A stretch of DNA of 5,724 nucleotides from NCBI GenBank assembly GCA_003513005.1, contig DOTD01000064.1:8481-14204 (forward strand), in the 5' to 3' direction. Origin of the DNA: Desulfotomaculum sp. GTDB lineage: Bacteria; Bacillota; Desulfotomaculia; Desulfotomaculales; Nap2-2B. Position 1 is the stretch's first letter; each line of letters starts with the position of its first letter. Position numbers and translations under genes: made by a program. The notes beneath the pieces were generated by a model. The model saw only the letters and a list, made by a program, of their open reading frames with translations, was not told where the DNA came from and made no database searches. Shown here in pieces: positions 1 to 5,197 of this stretch.

Positions 1-16
1 GTTAGGCATGCCTAAC
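1..16. promoter_or_regulatory. Perfect 16-bp palindrome, probable DtxR/IdeR-type operator
   Basis: GTTAGGCATGCCTAAC is identical to its own reverse complement. The half-site TTAGGC/GCCTAA resembles the known DtxR/IdeR iron box (TTAGGTTAGSCTAACCTAA type). It lies downstream of a DtxR-family gene and in a ferrous-iron locus, so an iron-dependent operator is the natural reading. On the minus strand it follows a TTGATA (22-27), which could be a -35 element; a matching -10 would fall at or beyond the window edge. The site probably controls a leftward gene outside the window. The palindrome is seen directly; its function is inferred. Confidence 0.6.
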
Positions 17-70
17 TTATATATCAAAAAAATAAACACCTGTCATTTATTATAATAATTCTTTTTTTTT

Positions 71-99
71 ATCATATCAATGTTCTTAATTTATGTCAA
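71..99 (-). promoter_or_regulatory. Near-consensus sigma-A type promoter reading leftward
   Basis: On the minus strand a perfect -35 TTGACA (94-99) is followed by a 17-bp spacer and the -10 TATGAT (71-76, 5 of 6 matches to TATAAT). Transcription would start near position 64 in an A-rich stretch and run out of the left edge. It begins downstream of the regulator at 135-770, so it serves the next gene to the left and not that regulator. The palindrome at 1-16 would sit about 50-60 bp downstream of this start, and a second dyad (104-117) lies just upstream of the -35. Confidence 0.6.
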
Positions 100-103
100 T
101 ATC

Positions 104-117
104 GTTATGTGCATAAC
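104..117. promoter_or_regulatory. 14-bp inverted repeat next to the -35 box
   Basis: GTTATG-TG-CATAAC is an inverted repeat with 6-bp arms, four bases upstream of the leftward TTGACA. Its right half, TGCATAAC, matches seven of eight bases of TGCCTAAC in the palindrome at 1-16. It may therefore be a weaker or related binding site for the same kind of regulator. Function is inferred; short AT-rich dyads also arise by chance. Confidence 0.35.
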
Positions 118-134
118 ATAAAAGCGTGTTTAAT

Positions 135-770
135 TTAGTCCTGAATAGGATGCACGAGTATGAGGGCGGCTTCTTCACGGCGTAAACTAAGGTGGTAATC
201 CTGCATTCTAAGCTCCATAGGATCACCCAGTGGGGCTATTCTTTCCACTTCAAGTTCAGCGCCTGGAACAAGTCCCATTTCCAAAATCCGGCGCTTAATG
301 GAGGTGTTTTTTCCTTGAATCTTGATTATTCGGGCTTTTTGCCCGGGAAGCAGGGCATCAAGTGATAATCTTAAAACTGACCCAAGTGGGGATGGATGTT
401 CTTCTCCAAGCCAATCGGCCATACGAAAAATTGTTTCCGGGCTGATGACATGCTCTATCAAACAAGCGTCTTTTTCCGCCACTGCAGGTGAAACTTTGAG
501 AATTTCCAGAAGAAAGCTGCTGATAATCTGGTGCCTATGCCAAACGTCTTGTGCCTGGAATCGTCCTTTTTCGGTAAGGGATATTGTTCCATAAGGGGCC
601 TGATTTACCAAACCATCACGGCGCAGTGAGGCCACGGCCTGAGTGACGCTGGGTTTGGCTATTTTAAGCCTTTTAGCAATATCACTGATTTTGGCTGTGC
701 CATTTTCCTCGCAAAGCTTGAGAATAGTCTCTAAATAATCCTCCAAAGACGGGCTCAAGGTTTCAGCCAT
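135..770 (-). CDS. DtxR-family metal-dependent transcriptional repressor with C-terminal FeoA/SH3-like domain
   Basis: This 211-residue protein has the three-part DtxR layout. A winged-helix DNA-binding domain spans about residues 7-70 (PSLEDYLETIL, then recognition helix KPSVTQAVASL). A helical dimerisation/metal domain covers about 71-130. A FeoA/SH3-like domain covers about 138-208 (LPGQKARI, RRILEMGLVPG, APLGDP, LSLRREEA). In eye alignment with MntR and DtxR the ligand positions are D11, E14, H80, C103, E106 and H107. Cys103-x-x-Glu-His matches Cys102/Glu105/His106 of DtxR, while D11 matches MntR Asp8. It probably represses iron-related genes when Fe(II) or a similar metal is bound. The ATG overlaps the end of the SEC-C gene by 8 bp, with GGGGGTG as ribosome binding site, so the two are probably co-translated. 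Family assignment is secure; metal preference is inferred. Confidence 0.93.
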   Translation of the reverse strand: MAETLSPSLEDYLETILKLCEENGTAKISDIAKRLKIAKPSVTQAVASLRRDGLVNQAPYGTISLTEKGRFQAQDVWHRHQIISSFLLEILKVSPAVAEKDACLIEHVISPETIFRMADWLGEEHPSPLGSVLRLSLDALLPGQKARIIKIQGKNTSIKRRILEMGLVPGAELEVERIAPLGDPMELRMQDYHLSLRREEAALILVHPIQD

Positions 771-1092
771 TTAAAACACCCCCGCCAATTTCATTATTCA
801 TAACGTTGGTTGTAACCCAGCTCTCCGATAATTGTCGTGGTCGTGCGGAATAAAACTTTTCTACATCTTCTAAAAACGTTTCTTTTTCAAAAGAAATACC
901 AATGTCCTGCAATTTATCAACGATTTCCTCTGTACCCATTTCATTTACTTTTTCGTATGACCAAAGGTTGTCCAAATACCGCTCGAAGCTATTTTGCGCT
1001 GCTTCCGGCAATGGTTTACCAAGACAACACTTTTTATATTTTTTGCCGCTGCCACAGGGACAAGGATCATTTCTTCTTACTTTACTTATCAT
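763..1092 (-). CDS. Short SEC-C zinc-motif protein, possibly C-terminally truncated
   Basis: This 109-residue protein opens with a textbook SEC-C motif, RRNDPCPCGSGKKYKKCC, with C11, C13, C22 and C23 as the zinc ligands. The same motif ends SecA and occurs in many small or modular proteins, so it does not give a precise function. The remaining ~80 residues are acidic and probably helical (ERYLDNLWSYEKVNEMGTEEIVDKL), ending in a glycine-rich tail (IGGGVLNG). The start is supported by AAGGAG at 1099-1104, six bases before the ATG. The 3' end overlaps the downstream regulator gene by 8 bp. From memory, similar Clostridial SEC-C proteins can be several times longer and continue past the region that ends here at SESW, so this may be a shortened copy. 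That point is uncertain. Confidence 0.8.
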   Translation of the reverse strand: MISKVRRNDPCPCGSGKKYKKCCLGKPLPEAAQNSFERYLDNLWSYEKVNEMGTEEIVDKLQDIGISFEKETFLEDVEKFYSARPRQLSESWVTTNVMNNEIGGGVLNG

Positions 1093-1241
1093 GCCCTTCT
1101 CCTTTTTACGATGAAATATTGTCTACACAATTTGATGCTTTCCGCAATTTGGACCGGCAGTGTTTCTACCAGAGAATAGTACTGCAGGCACACTTTTAAG
1201 TACAATCAAGACGCTAGGCGAATGGCTTAAGTCCTATGCTC

Positions 1242-1265
1242 ACGAGACGATTGGCTCGTTTTTTT
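1242..1265 (+). terminator. Weak terminator-like hairpin with T run
   Basis: ACGAG (1242-1246) pairs with CTCGT (1255-1259) around an 8-base loop, and a run of seven T follows (1259-1265). The shape is that of an intrinsic terminator on the plus strand, but the stem is only 5 bp and no plus-strand gene precedes it. It could end an antisense transcript, or be chance. Confidence 0.2.
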
Positions 1266-1398
1266 CGCAACCAGAAAGAATTAACAAAATAGCTTCCGAT
1301 TCAAGCCGGATCCTTTCTTGGGTTTGGTCGTCAAACGGACGATTTAGACAACATACGCCAAGGTAAATCATCGCTATCTACCCCAAATTTCTATATGC

Positions 1399-1407
1399 AT
1401 TATAACA
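1399..1407 (-). promoter_or_regulatory. Extended -10 promoter candidate for the SEC-C/DtxR pair
   Basis: On the minus strand the bases read TGTTATAAT, a perfect TATAAT preceded by TG with one base between: the extended -10 pattern that can work without a good -35. No clear -35 stands 17 bp upstream. Transcription from here would give a leader of about 300 nt before the SEC-C start at 1092. The motif is seen; activity is inferred. Confidence 0.3.
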
Positions 1408-1572
1408 TTTTGAGTAATCTCTACGCTACAATGAGGTACAATCATAACCTGCCAAACCGACGCTATTTTTTTTATAAGTAAAGTTAGTCCGCTTTGAGTA
1501 TGATGTCCGTAATGCGCCGGGAAAAGCTTGTTTAGAAAGGCGAATGGATACATAAAACTCGTAATTTGTTAT

Positions 1573-2068
1573 TTATTCTTCGATGAATTGAACCAGCTCT
1601 TTATTGAACCTTTCAAGCTGATCATAAAACAAGAAATGACCGCATGATTCAAACGGCACAAGTTTTGCGTTTGCAATCCCTCTTTGTTGAGCTATTGCCA
1701 GCGGGTAAAGACATACTTTATCGTTAAGGCCGTGAAGAATCAGGGTGGGTACATGAATTGCCGCCATATCTTTAAATAGTTCTTCTTCATTCAGCCATGC
1801 ATATGCAATCGCCACGGTAGCCCAACTTGCAGCTTGGAGGCCTAAATCAAAGATCCAATCGGAAAGAGCAGGCGTGACATAACTATGAAAAATCATGTTG
1901 CCGAAGTTCCTGAGCATATTGGGGCGATCTTGATATGTTGTTGTACTGGTATTCGAAGAGATTATGATTTCCGGGCCATCCGTGTATAAATAGAATAGTT
2001 TTGCTTCCGGCTGGATTAATATCTTCAACATAAATGTATACATCTGGTTCTGCATTTACGATATACAC
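1573..2068 (-). pseudogene. Alpha/beta-hydrolase pseudogene with internal deletion and frameshift
   Basis: Two pieces of one alpha/beta-hydrolase lie end to end in different frames. The 5' piece can start at a GTG at 2066-2068 and reads MYIVNAEPDVYIYVEDINPA, then TILFIHGWPGNHNLFEYQYN, where HGWPG is the oxyanion-hole motif. Near 1936-1942 homology switches to a frame one base further on, reading TYQDRPNMLRNFGN and continuing to the stop at 1573. The second piece keeps the likely catalytic Asp (GLNDK, codon 1720-1722) and His (SCGHFLFY, codon 1636-1638). The segment that should lie between, including the GxSxG nucleophile elbow, is absent; judging from the usual size of the family (about 270 residues) some 110-130 residues are missing. 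The gene begins 13 bp after the feoB stop, so it was probably the last gene of the feo transcript. It cannot encode an active enzyme. Sequencing error alone would not explain the missing middle. Confidence 0.82.
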
Positions 2069-2081
2069 TGGGTTTCTATTC

Positions 2082-4223
2082 TCAGACCAGCCCCAGCAGC
2101 CGAGCGCTCTGAGCAACGACAAAACACAGAATAATTCCTGTAGCAGTCGTAATGGCAAATGTTATGAGGGTCCATTTTATGCTCTGAGTTTCCTTCTTAA
2201 TAGTCAACAGCGTTATTCCACAGGGATAATGGTTCAAGCAGAACAGCATTGTACATACCGCCGTCAGCCAGGTCCATCCATTGACGAGAAAGAGTTCCCG
2301 CAAGGCCTGCAGATTGTCCAACTCAATCATCTGGCCGGCGGACATGTAACTCATTACTAAAATAGGAATGACAATCTCATTGGCCGGTAAGCCAAGGATG
2401 AATGCCATCAATATAAAGCCATCCAAGCCCAACATACGGCCAAACGGACCCAGCAGGTTTGCTCCGTGCTGTAAAATGCTGAGATCTCCTATATATATAT
2501 TGGCAAATGCCCAGGTAATCATGCCCGCCGGAGCCGCCACGATGATTGCTCTGGCAAGAACGAACAAGGTACGGTCATAAAGAGAACGAACAATAATTCT
2601 TCCGATCTGCGGTTTGCGGTAAGGGGGAAGCTCCAGGGCAAAAGATGAAGGAATCCCTTTCAGTATCGTTTTTGACAAGAGTTTTGATACGATAAGAGTA
2701 ATCATGACACCTGTTACTATGGCTGCCAGGATGATTAGAGAAGCTATGACAGACTGATGGCTTCCCAATTCCCCGGCAATAAAAACAGTGGCCAGGGCGA
2801 TCAGGGTTGGGAAACGCCCGTTGCAGGGCACATAATTGTTGGTAATAATAGAAATGAGCCGCTCCCTGGGAGAATCAATGATTCTGCAGGATATTATACC
2901 TGCCGCGTTGCATCCAAATCCCATACACATAGTCAATGCCTGTTTGCCATGGGCGCACGCCTTCTTGAAATAATTATCCAGATTGAAGGCTATGCGCGGA
3001 AGGTAGCCCAAATCTTCCAGTAAGGTAAACAAAGGGAAAAATATAGCCATTGGAGGCAGCATAACCGATATTACCCAGGCCAGAGTCCGATACATTCCTA
3101 AGACAAATAGCCCGTGCAGCCAACCAGGCCAGCCCGCAGATAAAAATAGCTGGGTCAGGCGTTCCTGTCCCCAGAAGAGGCCATTCCCCAGGACCTGTGA
3201 AGGATAATTGGCCCCCTTGATGGTAATCCAGAAGACCAGCCCTAACAGCGCCATCATTACCGGGATCCCCCAAATCCTGGAGGTAAGAACGCTGTCTATC
3301 CTGCGGTCCAAGTCGTTGTAGTTTTGCTTCTCACACCGCAATACTCTTTGAGTAATTTCCTCAGCCTGGGCAACAATGCAGGTAACTATATGGTCACGCA
3401 GGCTGCCCCGATCCAGATGATCTTCCAGAAGCATTTGATCAGCTAACGCCAAAGCATCGGATAGTTGTTCGCTTTTACGAATCCTGAAAAAGGGAAACTG
3501 CGCCAGCGAAGCCTCAGCGTCCCGGTCTCCGTCAAGCAGCCGAAGCGCAACCCACCTTCTGTTTACATTTTTATCAACAATGCCTTGAACTATAGGTTCA
3601 AGCAGGTTAAGACATTCTCCCACTGCAGAACCATAACGGATCCGCAAAGGAACAGTTTTTGTTTTACCCATCGCCACCTGACAAACTGCATCCTTTAATG
3701 CATCCAAACCCGCCCCGTCCCGCGCGCTTGTTCCGATTACCGGTATTCCAAGTATTTTAGAAAGCGCAGGCAAATCAATCCGAATCTTCTTCCGTTTTGC
3801 TTCATCCAGCAGATTTACACAAAGTACTACATGATCAGTAATCTCCATTACCTGTAACACCAGATTCAGGTTTCTTTCCAGACAAGTTGCATCGGTAACA
3901 ACTACGGTTGCCCTGGGTTCTCCCGAACAAATAAAATCGCGGGCAATTTCCTCATCAACCGAATTTGCAAACAGGGAGTACGTTCCGGGCAAATCAATGA
4001 GAACGAATCTTTGATCCTGATGGATATACCTTCCCTGTGCGTTTGTGACTGTTTTTCCGGGCCAGTTGCCGGTATGCTGTTTAAGACCGGTCAAACTGTT
4101 AAAAACTGTACTTTTACCAGTGTTGGGATTGCCGGCTAAGGCAATCATTAAATCCCCGTCATGCAGATCGATCTTGTACGTTTCTCTTGTTATTCGCCCG
4201 CTGGAAAATTGTTTAAGGCTCAC
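2082..4223 (-). CDS. feoB: Ferrous iron transport protein B (GTP-dependent Fe(II) permease)
   Basis: This 713-residue FeoB imports Fe(II) across the cytoplasmic membrane. The N-terminal G domain shows G1 GNPNTGKST (31-39), a switch region GNWPGKTVT (52-60), G3 DLPG (77-80), G4 NLLD (137-140) and G5 TSARDG (165-170). A helical spacer (about 190-300) links it to the membrane part (about 315-705), which has roughly ten hydrophobic segments and two Gate regions: LPPMAIFFPLF with LEDLGYLPR (389-410), and GLPANEIVIP (611-620). Conserved membrane cysteines are visible in GFGCNAAG (C438), NNYVPCNGRFP (C467) and HYPCGIT (C668). Length fits the family and no break is seen. The start is a GTG at 4221-4223, with AGGAGG at 4233-4238. 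An ATG two bases upstream is followed at once by TGA, so it cannot be the start. It lies 26 bp after feoA, almost surely co-transcribed. Confidence 0.97.
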   Translation of the reverse strand: MSLKQFSSGRITRETYKIDLHDGDLMIALAGNPNTGKSTVFNSLTGLKQHTGNWPGKTVTNAQGRYIHQDQRFVLIDLPGTYSLFANSVDEEIARDFICSGEPRATVVVTDATCLERNLNLVLQVMEITDHVVLCVNLLDEAKRKKIRIDLPALSKILGIPVIGTSARDGAGLDALKDAVCQVAMGKTKTVPLRIRYGSAVGECLNLLEPIVQGIVDKNVNRRWVALRLLDGDRDAEASLAQFPFFRIRKSEQLSDALALADQMLLEDHLDRGSLRDHIVTCIVAQAEEITQRVLRCEKQNYNDLDRRIDSVLTSRIWGIPVMMALLGLVFWITIKGANYPSQVLGNGLFWGQERLTQLFLSAGWPGWLHGLFVLGMYRTLAWVISVMLPPMAIFFPLFTLLEDLGYLPRIAFNLDNYFKKACAHGKQALTMCMGFGCNAAGIISCRIIDSPRERLISIITNNYVPCNGRFPTLIALATVFIAGELGSHQSVIASLIILAAIVTGVMITLIVSKLLSKTILKGIPSSFALELPPYRKPQIGRIIVRSLYDRTLFVLARAIIVAAPAGMITWAFANIYIGDLSILQHGANLLGPFGRMLGLDGFILMAFILGLPANEIVIPILVMSYMSAGQMIELDNLQALRELFLVNGWTWLTAVCTMLFCLNHYPCGITLLTIKKETQSIKWTLITFAITTATGIILCFVVAQSARLLGLV

Positions 4224-4238
4224 ATTTATAGTCCTCCT
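4223..4238 (-). promoter_or_regulatory. feoB ribosome binding site with an ATGTGA start-stop next to the GTG start
   Basis: AGGAGG (4233-4238) is followed by ACTATAA and then ATGTGAGCC. The ATG at 4223-4225, 7 nt from the AGGAGG, is directly followed by TGA. The real feoB start is the overlapping GTG, two bases on and 9 nt from the AGGAGG. A ribosome choosing the ATG would stop after one codon, so the arrangement could lower or tune FeoB output. The sequence is clear; the regulatory role is speculative. Confidence 0.6.
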
Positions 4239-4249
4239 CTTTTTTAGCT

Positions 4250-4516
4250 CTAAAGCAATTCCACGATTATTTGGGACGCCTCTTCAGAACGAAGGGCGAT
4301 AACAGCTCCGCGAATTTTATAAGCCACCGTGTCGCCCGAAGGACTCTTTTGCAAAGCTTCAACCCGTGTACCGCAAATCAATCCTAAATCAAGCATTCTC
4401 CTTCTCGTATTGCCATTTGCGGTCAATTGACTGACTTTTCCGCAAGTACCAGGTATTAGACGATGTAACGGAATCAATCTTTCCATATCCGAATCCAAAC
4501 CCCCTGAAATATTCAT
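4250..4516 (-). CDS. feoA: Ferrous iron transport protein A
   Basis: FeoA is a small cytosolic SH3-fold protein that works with FeoB in Fe(II) uptake. The 88-residue product shows the family pattern: PLHRLIPGTCGKV, then RRRMLDLGLICGTRVEAL, SPSGDTVAYKIRGAVIALR and the end SEEASQIIVELL. It is the first gene of the feoAB unit, 26 bp before feoB. The chosen ATG (4514-4516) has only a modest GGGG ribosome binding site 7 bases upstream. Met11 (codon 4484-4486) would give a 78-residue protein starting close to where many FeoA proteins start, so the first ten residues (MNISGGLDSD) are uncertain. The same domain appears fused to the regulator at 135-770. Confidence 0.93.
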   Translation of the reverse strand: MNISGGLDSDMERLIPLHRLIPGTCGKVSQLTANGNTRRRMLDLGLICGTRVEALQKSPSGDTVAYKIRGAVIALRSEEASQIIVELL

Positions 4517-4547
4517 GCTTTAACCCCGGCGATCATAAGTTAGATTA

Positions 4548-4564
4548 GGGAAAACTTTTTTCCC
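4548..4564. promoter_or_regulatory. Inverted repeat in the feoA / regulator divergent region
   Basis: GGGAAAA (4548-4554) and TTTTCCC (4558-4564) form a perfect 7-bp inverted repeat around CTT. The flanks TTAGATTA and CGCCTTAT extend it imperfectly, and GTTAG and GCCTTA recall halves of the palindrome at 1-16. It lies between the divergent feoA and regulator genes, about 30 bp upstream of feoA, where an operator for either would be expected. A TATGAT at 4532-4537 (minus strand) could be a feoA -10, though I see no good -35. The repeat is seen; the operator role is inferred. Confidence 0.35.
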
Positions 4565-4593
4565 ACGCCTTATTCTATGAAAAGAAGAATAAA

Positions 4594-4621
4594 TTGGTTA
4601 CATACATTCATCCTGGATACT
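4594..4621 (+). promoter_or_regulatory. Tentative promoter for the divergent regulator
   Basis: TTGGTT (4594-4599) and GATACT (4616-4621) are 16 bp apart and could serve as -35 and -10 elements on the plus strand, giving a short leader before the ATG at 4676. Matches to consensus are only 3 of 6 and 4 of 6, so this is the best available candidate and nothing stronger. Confidence 0.22.
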
Positions 4622-4675
4622 TTCAATTATTGCTTCAACTTCATTAGGAAGTTCTTGTGAAAAGGAGTGGGAGAG

Positions 4676-5158
4676 ATGAATAACAAAGAATTCCACACAT
4701 TCCGCGGCTATGAAATGATAAAAAAGAATGAAGACCATCTCACTCCGAGTATGGAAGACTACCTGGAAATGATTTATAGAAATTGTCAGGAAGAAGGGTA
4801 CGTCAGGATTAACCATCTGGCCGAACAGCTGAATGTAAAAGCGCCTTCGGCTTCCAAGACAGTACGTAAGTTGTCATCAATGGGTTACCTTAATTATAAA
4901 AAATACGGAATTATACAGCTGACACCCAAAGGCGAAATGATGGGAGCATTTCTGCTGGACCGGCATGAAACATTGGAAGTATTTTTAAGTAATATCGGGG
5001 TTTTGGATACGGTATTGCTTGAGACTGAGCTCATTGAGCACTATCTCAGCATTAATACCATTAAAAATATCAAGATATTAAACGGCTTTTTGGTTAGTTA
5101 TCCAGAAATTCTTGAGAAGCTCCGGCAGTTCAAAGCATGTTATGAGGAGGAAAAATAA
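4676..5158 (+). CDS. DtxR/MntR-family metal-dependent transcriptional regulator
   Basis: This 160-residue two-domain regulator lacks the C-terminal SH3/FeoA domain, as MntR proteins do. A winged helix-turn-helix spans about residues 22-88 (PSMEDYLEMIY, recognition helix APSASKTVRKL, wing KKYGIIQLT). A helical dimerisation/metal domain covers about 89-135 (RHETLEVFL, ETELIEHYLS). Eye alignment to Bacillus MntR gives D28, E31, H97, E118, E121 and H122 at the positions of its Asp8, Glu11, His77, Glu99, Glu102 and His103: a complete MntR-type site. The ATG at 4676 is preferred because AAAGGAG (4661-4667) stands 8 bases before it; the in-frame GTG at 4667 overlaps that site. It is divergent from feoA, so it probably controls feoAB and itself. 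Whether it senses Mn(II) or Fe(II) is unsettled. Confidence 0.92.
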   Translation: MNNKEFHTFRGYEMIKKNEDHLTPSMEDYLEMIYRNCQEEGYVRINHLAEQLNVKAPSASKTVRKLSSMGYLNYKKYGIIQLTPKGEMMGAFLLDRHETLEVFLSNIGVLDTVLLETELIEHYLSINTIKNIKILNGFLVSYPEILEKLRQFKACYEEEK

Positions 5159-5197
5159 GAGAGGGCATTTTGTTTCTTTGTTTTTCCAGAAGTATCA

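Larger units (their letters stand above)
1093..1572. other. 480-bp stretch without a convincing gene
   Basis: Between the SEC-C gene and the hydrolase remnant I find no reading frame with recognisable protein sequence. It holds the SEC-C ribosome binding site (1099-1104), a 5-bp-arm dyad ATTGT-CTAC-ACAAT (1118-1131), a weak plus-strand hairpin followed by seven T (1242-1265) and a leftward extended -10 box (1399-1407). The stretch may be partly the untranslated leader of the SEC-C/regulator pair and partly decayed sequence linked to the neighbouring pseudogene. I did not recognise a riboswitch, tRNA or transposon end. Confidence 0.5.

Noticed and set aside
1160..1366. Open frame of 68 codons from a GTG on the plus strand in the long gap
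   Set aside because: No ribosome binding site of note, no recognisable family, a terminator-like T run inside it, and only GTG as start. Probably chance.
1216..1547. AGGCGAATGG occurs twice (1216-1225 and 1538-1547)
   Set aside because: Only 10 bp with unrelated flanks, and no sign of a transposon or an array.
1883..2158. Hydrolase 5' piece extended upstream to an ATG at 2158 as a separate gene
   Set aside because: The upstream part is feoB 3' coding sequence in another frame. Family-like sequence begins only at the GTG at 2066-2068.
2974..3273. 99-codon open frame inside feoB on the same strand
   Set aside because: Out-of-frame shadow of feoB; the feoB frame is intact and clearly homologous throughout.
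4667..4675. GTG start three codons upstream of the regulator ATG
   Set aside because: The GTG overlaps the AAAGGAG ribosome binding site, while the ATG at 4676 is correctly spaced from it.
4598..4816. Minus-strand open frame across the regulator start
   Set aside because: It is the reverse shadow of the regulator coding sequence and its leader, with no domain.
5144..5185. AGGAGG at the end of the regulator gene and the T-rich stretch after it
   Set aside because: AGGAGG encodes Glu-Glu and no start codon or frame follows. The T-rich stretch has no GC-rich stem before it, so I do not call a terminator.
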